Source: an uncultured Paracoccaceae bacterium | GTDB taxonomy: Bacteria; Pseudomonadota; Alphaproteobacteria; Rhodobacterales; Rhodobacteraceae | NCBI GenBank assembly: GCA_947503175.1 | Contig: CANNCO010000001.1 | Coordinates: forward strand, 1 to 64,000 | DNA length: 64,000 nt | Reading direction: 5' to 3' | Part shown: piece after piece, positions 1 through 9,340 of the stretch | Numbering within the stretch: the first letter of the stretch is position 1 | Layout of the letters: each line of letters starts with the position of its first letter | Notes under the pieces: generated by a model | The model's database searches: none | Told to the model about the DNA's origin: nothing | The model's input: the letters and a program-made list of their open reading frames with translations, nothing else | Program-made: the position numbers and the translations under genes

Positions 1-74
1 GCGCGCAGACACTTTCCTTTCCGCTATCTGCCTCGCTGCAGCTATCTCATGGTGGACCTAATTGAGTCCTGACC

Positions 75-1646
75 CTAGCCCGCGTCCTTGTAGCTTACAG
101 TCTTGACATCAGCATCCGGGTCGGACTTTTCACGCCGCACCAGAAGCCGGTTCAGCGCATTCACATAGGCCTTGGCCGACGCGACAACCGTGTCGGTATC
201 CGCTGACTGACCGGTGACGATCCGCCCGTCTTCCTCCATGCGCACGCTGACCGTGGCTTGGGCATCGGTGCCCTCGGTCACCGCATGCACCTGATAAAGC
301 TGCAGATGCGCGTGATGGGGGAAAAGCGCCTTGACCGCGTTGAAGGTCGCATCCACCGGGCCATCGCCCTGCGCCGTGATCTGCTTGTCCTCACCGTCAA
401 TCGACAGCGTCAGGTCCGCCGATTGCGGCGCCTCAGTGCCGCAGATGACCCGCAGAAACTTGACCTGGATGCGGTCATGCACCTCGCCGCTTTCCTGATC
501 CCGCATCAGCGCGATCAGGTCATCCTCGAACACCTCTTTCTTGCGGTCGGCCAGCGCCTTGAACCGCACGAAGACATCGTTGAGCTGGTTGTCGGCCAAA
601 TCGTAACCCAGCTCTTTAAGTTTCGAGCGCAGCGCGGCCCGGCCCGAATGCTTGCCCATGACGATCGAGGTTTCTTTCAGGCCCACATCCTCGGGCCGCA
701 TGATCTCGAATGTCTCGGCGTTTTTCAGCATCCCGTCCTGGTGAATGCCGGATTCATGCGCAAAGGCGTTCTTGCCGACAATCGCCTTGTTGAACTGGAC
801 CTGAAAACCCGAAACCGTCGCGACCCGGCGCGAGATTGCCATGATCTTGGTGGTGTCGATCCCGGTCTTGTAGGGCATGATATCGCCACGCACCTTCATC
901 GCCATCACGACCTCTTCGAGCGCGGTATTCCCGGCCCGCTCGCCCAGGCCGTTGATCGTGCATTCGATCTGGCGCGCGCCGCCTTCGACCGCGGCAAGGC
1001 TGTTGGCCGTCGCCATGCCCAGATCGTTGTGGCAGTGGGTGGCAAACACCACGTCCGACGCGCCTGGTACCTCGGCGATCAACCGCCGGATCAGATCGGC
1101 GCTTTCAACCGGTGCGGTATAGCCCACCGTGTCGGGGATGTTGATTGTCGTGGCCCCCGCCTTGATCGCGATTTCAACGACGCGGGCCAGATAGTCCCAC
1201 TCGGTCCGGGTCGCATCCATCGGCGACCACTGCACGTTGTCGCAGAGGTTGCGCGCGTGTGTCACCGTTTCGTGGATGCGGTCGGCCATCTCGTCCTTGG
1301 TCAGGTTCGGGATGGCACGATGCAGGGGCGAGGTGCCGATAAACGTATGGATGCGCGGCCGATCGGCGTGCTGAACCGCCTCCCAGCAGCGATCGATATC
1401 CTTGAAATTGGCGCGGGCAAGGCCGCAGATCACCGAGGTTTTCGCCAGCCGGGCAATGTCCGAAACAGCCTCGAAATCGCCTTCGGATGCAATGGGAAAG
1501 CCGGCTTCGATGATATCAACGCCCATCTCGTCAAGCATGCCGGCAATCTCCAGCTTCTCGGAATGGGTCATGGTTGCGCCGGGGGATTGTTCGCCATCGC
1601 GCAAGGTCGTGTCGAAAATCAACACGCGGTCTTTGTCGGTCGTCAT
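75..1646 (-). CDS. leuA: 2-isopropylmalate synthase
   Basis: 523 aa ORF; N-terminal FDTTLRDGEQSPGATM motif, HCHNDLGMATANSLAAVEGGA and C-terminal LeuA regulatory domain typical of LeuA. Confidence 0.96.
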   Translation of the reverse strand: MTTDKDRVLIFDTTLRDGEQSPGATMTHSEKLEIAGMLDEMGVDIIEAGFPIASEGDFEAVSDIARLAKTSVICGLARANFKDIDRCWEAVQHADRPRIHTFIGTSPLHRAIPNLTKDEMADRIHETVTHARNLCDNVQWSPMDATRTEWDYLARVVEIAIKAGATTINIPDTVGYTAPVESADLIRRLIAEVPGASDVVFATHCHNDLGMATANSLAAVEGGARQIECTINGLGERAGNTALEEVVMAMKVRGDIMPYKTGIDTTKIMAISRRVATVSGFQVQFNKAIVGKNAFAHESGIHQDGMLKNAETFEIMRPEDVGLKETSIVMGKHSGRAALRSKLKELGYDLADNQLNDVFVRFKALADRKKEVFEDDLIALMRDQESGEVHDRIQVKFLRVICGTEAPQSADLTLSIDGEDKQITAQGDGPVDATFNAVKALFPHHAHLQLYQVHAVTEGTDAQATVSVRMEEDGRIVTGQSADTDTVVASAKAYVNALNRLLVRREKSDPDADVKTVSYKDAG

Positions 1647-1800
1647 TGGATCTCTCCTGTATCTCCTAAGTGCGTTCGGCGCTGAACCTCCCCTGAGCGG
1701 TCGCGCCGTCAGGCACGCTCAGAGGCGGCTAAGGAGAAGAAGCGACAGCAGACGGGCGCCCAGGTCGGACTATATGCTGTCGTTGTCATGGCGCGCATAT
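1647..1800 (-). promoter_or_regulatory. candidate leuA leader: Leu-codon run, stem-loop and anti-SD complementarity
   Basis: On the minus strand: ctgctgtcgcttcttctccttagccgcctctga (LLSLLLLSRL-stop), then a 10-bp stem (cccctgagcg 1690-1699 / cgctcagagg 1715-1724); tctccttag is nearly complementary to cttaggaga in the leuA 5' UTR. Confidence 0.5.
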
Positions 1801-1845
1801 TACCGGGGTTGCCCTGAATGAAAAGGTAAAAGTTGGAGCGGTGGT

Positions 1846-2613
1846 TCAGAACATTACGCAGTCGGCCCCAGGGGGCAGGGCCGCGGCATCTGATGGCAGG
1901 GTCGGGGTATAGTCGAAGGCCGAAATGCGCGCGCCACCGTCGAAGGCGATGAACAATTGGTTGCTGCCCGGGCGGATGGCGATGCCTTCGGGGTCTGCGC
2001 CGAACTCATAAAGCGACCATGTACCAAGGATTTCGCCATCCGGGTTCAGCTCGAACAAGCTGTTCGTGCCTTCCCAATCATCAACGATCAGCAAATGGCC
2101 CGTGCGGGGGTCGTGCGCGATGCCTTGTGGTTCGATCAGGGGCGGGTCCATCAGGTCAGCGTCGATGCGTTTTTGAACAGAACCATCGGGGGACATCCAT
2201 GTAATGGCCGCCGGATCATCCTCGACCGTGATGAGCGTGCCGTCGTCGGTGATTGTGATGCCTTCGGTATCGGCCCAACCGTTCGGATTGAACGGCTCTG
2301 ACAGGGGTGCGCCGTCTTTTGTCAGACGCTGAAAGCCACCATAGCCATCGGCGACCAGCAGGCCGTTACCCTCAACCGTGATCGCCTTGATCCGGGAAAG
2401 ACCGCTCGATATCCGGCGCAGTTCCAGACCGTCGAGCGTTACGAGCACCGCTTCGGGGCTTTCGTTCGCGATCCAGAGGCCGCAGAAGGAGGGGTCGTAG
2501 TCGAGGCTTGCGGGGCGGTTGAGCTGGTAGGTGGCGGTCAGCTTCAGATCGAGCGCGGCGGCGGGCATACCGGCAAGCAGACCGCAGGTAAGGAGGATGT
2601 ATAAGCAGCGCAT
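1846..2613 (-). CDS. secreted beta-propeller-like protein (SdiA-regulated / phytase-like esterase type)
   Basis: 255 aa with signal peptide and propeller-type repeats (GITITDDGTLITVEDDPAAITWMSPDG, EPQGIAHDPRTGHLLIVDD, DPEGIAIRPGSNQLFIA). Confidence 0.6.
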   Translation of the reverse strand: MRCLYILLTCGLLAGMPAAALDLKLTATYQLNRPASLDYDPSFCGLWIANESPEAVLVTLDGLELRRISSGLSRIKAITVEGNGLLVADGYGGFQRLTKDGAPLSEPFNPNGWADTEGITITDDGTLITVEDDPAAITWMSPDGSVQKRIDADLMDPPLIEPQGIAHDPRTGHLLIVDDWEGTNSLFELNPDGEILGTWSLYEFGADPEGIAIRPGSNQLFIAFDGGARISAFDYTPTLPSDAAALPPGADCVMF

Positions 2614-2668
2614 CAGTCATGCCTTTCGCAAAGGCTCGTCATAAGAAGAACTGGCGCTAGGTCGCGCG

Positions 2669-3352
2669 GTGTCAATGGAGGATGATTTGGAACGGGCATT
2701 GGTCATCGGTGCGTCGGGCGGTATCGGCGGCGCGGTCACGGGCGCGCTTTCGGCACGTGGCATGGAGGTCGTGGGGTTGTCGCGGTCCAGGGACGGGCTG
2801 AACGTCACCGACGAGGACTGCATCGCGCGGCATCTCGGAGTTCTGGAGGGCACGTTCGATTTGGTCTTTGTGGCGACGGGTGCGTTGGTGATCGATGGCG
2901 CTGAGCCAGAGAAGACGTTGCGGGCTCTGTCCGTGAAATCCCTTGCGGATCAGTATCTTCTGAATGCAATCGGTCCGATGCTGGTTCTGAAACACGCGCT
3001 GCCGCTCCTGCCGAAGGATAGAAGGTCGGTCTTCGCTGCGATCTCGGCGCGTGTGGGCTCGATTGGCGACAACCGGCTGGGTGGCTGGTACAGTTACCGC
3101 GCTGCGAAGGCTGGGCTGAACCAGTTGATCCACGGCGCGTCAATCGAACTTGGACGCAGTCATAAACAGGCGATTGCCGTCTGCCTGCATCCGGGAACGG
3201 TCGAGACGCCGTTCACCGCGAAATATGCGGGCGGCCACAAGACGGTTCCTGCGACCGAGGCGGTGGGCAACCTGCTGTCAGTGATCGACCGCTTGACGAC
3301 CGCCCAATCCGGCGGCTTTTTCGATTATGCGGGCCGGGAGATCGTCTGGTGA
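2669..3352 (+). CDS. SDR family NAD(P)-dependent oxidoreductase
   Basis: GASGGIGGAVTGAL nucleotide-binding motif, WYSYRAAKAGLNQ active-site motif. Confidence 0.85.
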   Translation: MSMEDDLERALVIGASGGIGGAVTGALSARGMEVVGLSRSRDGLNVTDEDCIARHLGVLEGTFDLVFVATGALVIDGAEPEKTLRALSVKSLADQYLLNAIGPMLVLKHALPLLPKDRRSVFAAISARVGSIGDNRLGGWYSYRAAKAGLNQLIHGASIELGRSHKQAIAVCLHPGTVETPFTAKYAGGHKTVPATEAVGNLLSVIDRLTTAQSGGFFDYAGREIVW

Positions 3353-4875
3353 ACCGTCTTGTTCTGGTGCTCGGGGATCAGCTTTCCCCCAATGTTGCGG
3401 CCCTGCGCGAGGCCGACAAATCGACCGATACCGTCGTGATGGCCGAGGTGCGCGATGAGGCAACCTATGTCCGCCATCACCCCAAGAAGATCGCGTTCCT
3501 TTTCGCCGCGATGCGCAAGTTCGCCGACCGTCTGAAGACCGATGGGTGGACCGTCGCCTATACGGAGTATGGCGACCCGGAGAATGCAGGCTCGGTTCCG
3601 GGCGAGCTGTTGCGGCGGGCAAGCGAGATGGGCGCGACTGAGGTCATCGCAACCCGCCCCGGCGAATGGCGGTTGATCGGCTTGCTGGATGAAATGCCGA
3701 TCCCGGTGACGCAGCTTGAAGACGATCGGTTCATCGCAACGCATTCGGAGTTCGATGCATGGTGCGCGGGGCGCAAGGAGCTTCGGATGGAGTGGTTCTA
3801 TCGCGACATGCGCCGCAAGACGGGGCTGTTGATGGAGGGCGACAAACCTGCTGGCGGCAAGTGGAACTACGATCGGGAAAACCGGAAATCCGCGCCGAAA
3901 GATGCGCGCTTCGTCGATCCGCTGAGATTTGAGCCGGATGAGACAGTCGCGGCGGTTCTTGACCTTGTGGAACGGGAGTTCAGCGACAATTTCGGCGCGC
4001 TCCGGCCGTTCTGGTTCGCCACGGACCGGGATCAGGCGCTGGAACAGATGGAGTATTGGGTCCATCACGAACTGCCGACCTTCGGGAACTATCAGGATGC
4101 GATGCTGACGGATCAGCGGTTTCTGTCGCATTCGATCCTGTCGCTCTATCTGAACGCGGGTCTGCTGGACCCTCTGGAGGTCTGCCGGGCCGTTGAAAAG
4201 GCATGGCAGGACGGTCATGCGCCCCTGAACGCGGCCGAGGGGTTCATTCGGCAGATCATCGGCTGGCGCGAGTTTGTGCGGGGTGTCTACTTCCGCGAGG
4301 GTCCGGATTATCCGCGCCGGAACACGCTGAATCAGCAACGCGCCCTGCCTGCGCTCTACTGGGCGGCCGAAACCCGGATGAAATGCCTGTCGCAGGCGGT
4401 GGAACAGACCCGGGACGAGGCCTATGCCCACCACATTCAACGCCTTATGATCACGGGGAATTTTGCGCTTCTGGCCGGGGTCAACCCGACCGAGCTGCAT
4501 GAATGGTATCTGGCCGTCTATGCCGATGCCTATGAATGGGTCGAGGCGCCCAATACGGTGGGGATGAGCCAGCATGCCGATGGGGGCATCGTCGGGTCGA
4601 AACCCTATGTCTCGTCAGGGGCCTATATCAGCCGGATGTCGGATTACTGTGGTGGCTGCGCCTATAAGGTGAAGGACAAGACCGGCCCCGATGCCTGTCC
4701 CTTCAACACTCTTTACTGGCACTTCCTCGACCGGCACCGTCACCGGTTCGATCGCAATCCCCGGATGGCGCAGATGTATCGCACATGGGACAGGATGGAC
4801 GCCGAAAAGCGCCGTGTCATCCTGACCGAGGCGGGTGAGTTTCTGGAGCGGATGGGCCGGGGCGAAACCGTCTGA
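3349..4875 (+). CDS. cryptochrome/photolyase family protein, FeS-BCP (PhrB/CryB) type
   Basis: LVLVLGDQLSPN N-terminus, GWREFVRGVYF, and C-terminal YCGGCAYKVKDKTGPDACPFNTLYW Cys cluster; GTG start overlaps the upstream stop (gtga). Confidence 0.9.
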   Translation: MNRLVLVLGDQLSPNVAALREADKSTDTVVMAEVRDEATYVRHHPKKIAFLFAAMRKFADRLKTDGWTVAYTEYGDPENAGSVPGELLRRASEMGATEVIATRPGEWRLIGLLDEMPIPVTQLEDDRFIATHSEFDAWCAGRKELRMEWFYRDMRRKTGLLMEGDKPAGGKWNYDRENRKSAPKDARFVDPLRFEPDETVAAVLDLVEREFSDNFGALRPFWFATDRDQALEQMEYWVHHELPTFGNYQDAMLTDQRFLSHSILSLYLNAGLLDPLEVCRAVEKAWQDGHAPLNAAEGFIRQIIGWREFVRGVYFREGPDYPRRNTLNQQRALPALYWAAETRMKCLSQAVEQTRDEAYAHHIQRLMITGNFALLAGVNPTELHEWYLAVYADAYEWVEAPNTVGMSQHADGGIVGSKPYVSSGAYISRMSDYCGGCAYKVKDKTGPDACPFNTLYWHFLDRHRHRFDRNPRMAQMYRTWDRMDAEKRRVILTEAGEFLERMGRGETV

Positions 4876-4879
4876 GTGC

Positions 4880-6334
4880 CTATTCGGTAGCCGTTTCGGC
4901 CTCGTCTTCGGCACCCGCAGCCGGGGTGATAAGCGCCCCGCCGGACCAGGTGCCTTCGGCAACCGTTCCCGAGGCATAGCGGATGACGCCTGGTCCTTCG
5001 CGGCGGCCATTGGCGAACATGCCCTCATAGACATCGCCGTTTGAGTAGGTGGCCACGCCCTGACCGCTGATCTCGCCCGCCACCCATTCGCCGGTATAGG
5101 TGAACCCTTCGGCCATTGTGATCGTCCCCTGGCCCTCGCGCAGCCCGGCCAAGAAATCGCCTTCGTAAACCGTGCCATCGGCATAGGTCGCGATACCCTT
5201 GCCCTGCCGCTGGCCGTCGACCCACGCGCCTTCGTAGCGGTAACCATCGGTATAGGTCATTACGCCCTGACCGTGGTTCTTGGCATTGCGGAACTCGCCC
5301 TCATAGACAAGACCGTTGGCATAGACTGCGCGGCCCGTACCCTCGATCACGCTGTTCACCCAGTCGCCCTCATAGGTCGATCCGTCGGCATAGGTGATCT
5401 TCCCCGTACCGTTGGGCACGCCGTCCTCAAGGAACCCGACAAAAACCGACCCGTCGGGATAGGTCACGCGGCCTTCGCCCTGAATATCGCCGTTGATCCA
5501 GCTTCCTTCATAGATATAGCCATCGGTCGCGGTAAACGTACCCTGACCATGGCGGCGGTCGGCCAGAAACTGGCCTTCATACACGTCCGAATTGGCATAG
5601 GTCACCTTGCCGTCACCCTCGCGCTGGCCGTTGACGAACTGGCCTTCGTAGACATCACCATTGGGCTGAACCAGCCGGCCCTGACCATGGATGTCGCCAT
5701 CGGCCCAGTCGCCCTCATAGATCAGGCCGTCGGGCATGGTCAGCTTGCCGGTGCCTTCGCGCTTACCGCGCACCAGCGTGCCCTCATAAACTGCACCGTC
5801 AGGATAGGTAATCGCGCCCTCGCCCTCTTTGACGCCATCGACCCATGTCCCTTCGAAGACATAGCCGTTCGGGCTTTCCATCCGGCCCTGACCGGAATGC
5901 AGCGCGTTGACGAAATCACCCTGGTAGCGAACGCCGTTGGCATAGACCGCGACGCCTTCGCCAGTCATTTCCCCGGCGACCCAGTCACCTTCGTAAGTGC
6001 CGCCATCGGCGAAGGTGATCTTGCCCTGACCTTCGGGTTTGCCCGCGACGAAAGCCCCTTCATAGACCGAGCCGTTCGGGAACTTGGCGATGCCGAAACC
6101 GCGGATTTCTCCGTCGACCCATTCGCCGGAATACTCATAGCCATTGGGCAGCCGGTAGGTGCCCTGACCGTGCTGCTTGCCATCCTTGAACGTGCCTTCA
6201 TAGATGCCGCCGTCGTCATATTGCTTGGTGACGACCTCGCCCTGCTGGGCAAATGCGATCCCGGCGCTCAGACCGGCGACAAGAAATGCCGCGGCGCCCG
6301 TGCGAAGAACCGCCGTCCATCCCGTACCTGCCAT
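4880..6334 (-). CDS. MORN-repeat protein with signal peptide
   Basis: About 18 tandem copies of a ~23-aa unit (YEGxFxxGxxxGxGxxxxxxGxx); N-terminal hydrophobic segment ending AFAQQ; start set at internal ATG (6334) of ORF 4880-6424. Confidence 0.88.
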   Translation of the reverse strand: MAGTGWTAVLRTGAAAFLVAGLSAGIAFAQQGEVVTKQYDDGGIYEGTFKDGKQHGQGTYRLPNGYEYSGEWVDGEIRGFGIAKFPNGSVYEGAFVAGKPEGQGKITFADGGTYEGDWVAGEMTGEGVAVYANGVRYQGDFVNALHSGQGRMESPNGYVFEGTWVDGVKEGEGAITYPDGAVYEGTLVRGKREGTGKLTMPDGLIYEGDWADGDIHGQGRLVQPNGDVYEGQFVNGQREGDGKVTYANSDVYEGQFLADRRHGQGTFTATDGYIYEGSWINGDIQGEGRVTYPDGSVFVGFLEDGVPNGTGKITYADGSTYEGDWVNSVIEGTGRAVYANGLVYEGEFRNAKNHGQGVMTYTDGYRYEGAWVDGQRQGKGIATYADGTVYEGDFLAGLREGQGTITMAEGFTYTGEWVAGEISGQGVATYSNGDVYEGMFANGRREGPGVIRYASGTVAEGTWSGGALITPAAGAEDEAETATE

Positions 6335-6496
6335 GTGCCTCTTCCTCTTTGCTGATCTGCCGCGCCCGTCCCGGCGCTTGTTCGCGTTCGCCCATAGCCT
6401 AGGAGACACCCCGGTGCCCTGCAACGGTTTTTGGCCCGGTGCTCTTTTCCTCGGGCGGTGTTCTGCTATGACGACGCCCTAGTTCGAGGAGCGCCG

Positions 6497-8164
6497 ATGA
6501 CCGCACGGTTTCGCCTGACCATGGCCCAGTTGAACCCGACCCTGGGTGATCTTGCCGGCAACGCTGCGCAGGCACGGCAGGCGTGGGAAGAGGGCCGGAA
6601 GGCTGGCGCCGACTTTGTGGCCCTGCCCGAGATGTTCGTGACCGGCTACCAGACGCAGGATCTGGTCATGAAACCGGCGTTTACCGCGGATGCGATGGGG
6701 GCCATCAAAGGCCTTGCCAAGGACTGCGCCGATGGACCTGCACTCGGGATCGGTGGACCCTGTGCGGTTGGAGACAAGCTCTACAATGCCTATTGGATCT
6801 TGTCCGGCGGGAAGGTGCAGACGCGGTTCTTTAAGCACGAACTACCGAACGAAACGGTCTTTGACGAGGTCCGTCTTTTCGAGCAAGGTCCCCTGCAAGG
6901 CCCTGTTTCCATTGGGCCTTTGCGTGTGGGTATCCCGATCTGTGAAGATGCCTGGCACGAGACGGTTTGTGAAACACTGGCCGAAAGCGGCGCCGATATC
7001 CTGATCGTGCCGAACGGCTCGCCCTATTATCGGGGCAAGTATGACACGCGGATTAATCACATGGTCGCGCGCACCGTCGAGACGGGCCTGCCGCTGGTTT
7101 ACCTGAACATGCTGGGCGGGCAGGACGATCAGGTCTTTGATGGCGCAAGTTTCGTTTTGAACCCCCATGGGCAGTTGGCGGCGGAGTTTCCGGCCTTCGA
7201 GACCGGGCTGTTCAACGTCGATTTTGTCGAGACCGACGAAGGCTGGCGGGCAGAGGAGGGGGATAAGGTTGTGTTCCCCGATGCTTGGGAACAGGATTAT
7301 CGCGCGATGGTCATGGGGCTCGGCGATTACTGCCGGAAAACCGGGTTCACGAAGGTTTTGCTGGGGCTTTCGGGTGGAATCGACAGCGCGATTGTCGCAA
7401 CGATCGCGGCGGACGCGCTGGGGCCCGAGAATGTGCGCTGCGTGATGTTGCCGTCGGAGTATACGTCAGAGCATTCGCTTGAGGATGCGGCTGAGGTGGC
7501 GGAGCGGTTGGGGTGCCGGTTGGACACCGTGTCGATCGCGGGACCGCGCGCTGCGGTAACGGAGGCATTGGACCCTTTGTTTGCGGGAACGACGCCCGAT
7601 GTGACCGAGGAGAACATCCAGTCGCGGTTGCGCGGCGTGATGCTGATGGCCTTGTCGAACAAGTTCGGCGAGATGCTCTTGACGACGGGAAACAAGTCCG
7701 AGGTCGCGGTGGGCTATGCCACGATCTATGGCGATATGGCGGGCGGCTATAACCCGATCAAGGACCTCTACAAGACGCGGGTGTTCGAGACCTGCCGCTG
7801 GCGGAACGCCAATCATCGCGAGTGGATGGCAGGTCCGACGGGCGAGGTGATCCCGGCGCGGGTGATCGACAAACCGCCCTCGGCAGAGCTGCGTCCGGAT
7901 CAGAAGGACGAAGACAGCCTGCCGCCCTATGAGGTTCTGGATGCGATCCTAGACGGGTTGATCGACCGCGAGGCGAGCATCGCCGATCTGGTGGCGGAAG
8001 GGTTCGACGCGGCGACTGTGAAAAAGGTTGAGCACCTGATTTATATCAGCGAATACAAGCGCTTCCAGTCTGCGCCCGGCCCGCGCCTGACCAAGCGTTC
8101 GTTCTGGCTGGACCGGCGTTACCCGATCGTTAACCGATGGCGCGATAAGTCCGGTGGCGCCTGA
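6497..8164 (+). CDS. nadE: glutamine-dependent NAD+ synthase
   Basis: N-terminal nitrilase domain (LPEMFVTGYQ, ICEDAWH) plus NAD synthase LLGLSGGIDSAIVATIA motif. Confidence 0.95.
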   Translation: MTARFRLTMAQLNPTLGDLAGNAAQARQAWEEGRKAGADFVALPEMFVTGYQTQDLVMKPAFTADAMGAIKGLAKDCADGPALGIGGPCAVGDKLYNAYWILSGGKVQTRFFKHELPNETVFDEVRLFEQGPLQGPVSIGPLRVGIPICEDAWHETVCETLAESGADILIVPNGSPYYRGKYDTRINHMVARTVETGLPLVYLNMLGGQDDQVFDGASFVLNPHGQLAAEFPAFETGLFNVDFVETDEGWRAEEGDKVVFPDAWEQDYRAMVMGLGDYCRKTGFTKVLLGLSGGIDSAIVATIAADALGPENVRCVMLPSEYTSEHSLEDAAEVAERLGCRLDTVSIAGPRAAVTEALDPLFAGTTPDVTEENIQSRLRGVMLMALSNKFGEMLLTTGNKSEVAVGYATIYGDMAGGYNPIKDLYKTRVFETCRWRNANHREWMAGPTGEVIPARVIDKPPSAELRPDQKDEDSLPPYEVLDAILDGLIDREASIADLVAEGFDAATVKKVEHLIYISEYKRFQSAPGPRLTKRSFWLDRRYPIVNRWRDKSGGA

Positions 8165-8173
8165 TCCATTCGA

Positions 8174-9232
8174 TCAGGCATGGGCCAGAAGCTTGCCCGG
8201 CAGAACGAAACAGAGCTCCAGAGCATGTGCTGTACCGGTGCGGCGGTGATTGAACATCTCGAACACACCGCCGCGTGACTCGATCCCGGCGCGAAGCCAG
8301 TTCTGGTCTTCCGCCAGAAGCGTGACCGGCCCGCTGTCGAGCAGATCGCATACAAGGCTGAACCGGATCGCGTTCAGACGCTGACCGTCGGGAACTGCCG
8401 TGATCTTGATCTCGCGCCCTACGATGGGGATCAAGCGGTCGAGCACGGAATGCAGGATCCATCTAACCGAGTCCGCGTTAGCTTCGATCTCTGCATCGGG
8501 GAACGAAACGCTGAGGTTCCTGCCCGGATCGGCCAAGGCCGCGATGTCGCGGCACAGATGTCCCAGATCGAAGGTGCCCGCCAGATCCTGCGTGAGAATT
8601 CCGTGATTGCCTCCCTCGTAGCTGTCGATTTCGTCAAGTGCCGAGACCGCGGTTTCCATCAGTAGATCGAGAATCTGGATTTTCTGATCGAGCGGCGGGC
8701 GTAGCTCGCTGCGCAGCATCTTGCAGAAGGTCAGAATGTTGTTCAGCGGGCCGCGCATATGCGTGACGGAGGCGTTCGACAATGTGCGAAGCTGCTCTGC
8801 GCGCCTTTTCAGCGTCGCAAGTTCCGACAGTGATGCATCCAGCTGCGCATTCTTCTGCGTGATATCGAACGATGTTCCGATGATTGCGGAGATACGCCCT
8901 TCATCCATGACCGGTACAAGTGTCGTTCGCCAGGCCCGGGGGCCGGTCGGCAGTTCCAGTAGCTCCTCGTAGGTCAACGGAACACCGCTTTCGAGGCAGC
9001 GCCGGTACCGTTCCGCAACGGCATCTGCAAGCCGGGGTGGAAGAACGGCGTGCGGTGTGTGCCCCGCAATCGTCGTGCTTTGGATGCCCGTAGCCGTTTC
9101 GTGGGCCCTGTTCAGACCAAGAAACCGAAGCGTCCTGTCAGGATCGACCAGAAGCATGAACATCGGCGTATCGAAGAGTTGCAGCGTGCCGAATACATCG
9201 GCAAGCCGGTCGGAAATCTGTAGCGTCGTCAT
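8174..9232 (-). CDS. PAS domain-containing histidine-kinase-like sensor with degenerate ATPase region
   Basis: PAS/PAC segment (TYEELLELPTGPRAWRTTLVPVMDEGRISAIIGTSFDIT), H-box-like THMRGPLNNILTFCK; no recognisable N or G boxes. Confidence 0.7.
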   Translation of the reverse strand: MTTLQISDRLADVFGTLQLFDTPMFMLLVDPDRTLRFLGLNRAHETATGIQSTTIAGHTPHAVLPPRLADAVAERYRRCLESGVPLTYEELLELPTGPRAWRTTLVPVMDEGRISAIIGTSFDITQKNAQLDASLSELATLKRRAEQLRTLSNASVTHMRGPLNNILTFCKMLRSELRPPLDQKIQILDLLMETAVSALDEIDSYEGGNHGILTQDLAGTFDLGHLCRDIAALADPGRNLSVSFPDAEIEANADSVRWILHSVLDRLIPIVGREIKITAVPDGQRLNAIRFSLVCDLLDSGPVTLLAEDQNWLRAGIESRGGVFEMFNHRRTGTAHALELCFVLPGKLLAHA

Positions 9233-9340
9233 CGTACCCCCAGGAAATCGTCAACCCAACCCTCTGCGTTCCTAACGGAAAGGGGTGAATCGACTCTCAA
9301 CGGTCCGGGACGGGTTCGATCAAATTGAACCGATCACAGG

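Noticed and set aside
258-1685. 475-aa + strand ORF opposite leuA
   Set aside because: The minus strand encodes an unmistakable LeuA; the + frame has no recognisable motifs
5273-6355. 360-aa + strand ORF opposite the MORN gene
   Set aside because: Antisense shadow of a repetitive GC-rich gene; the minus frame has clear MORN motifs
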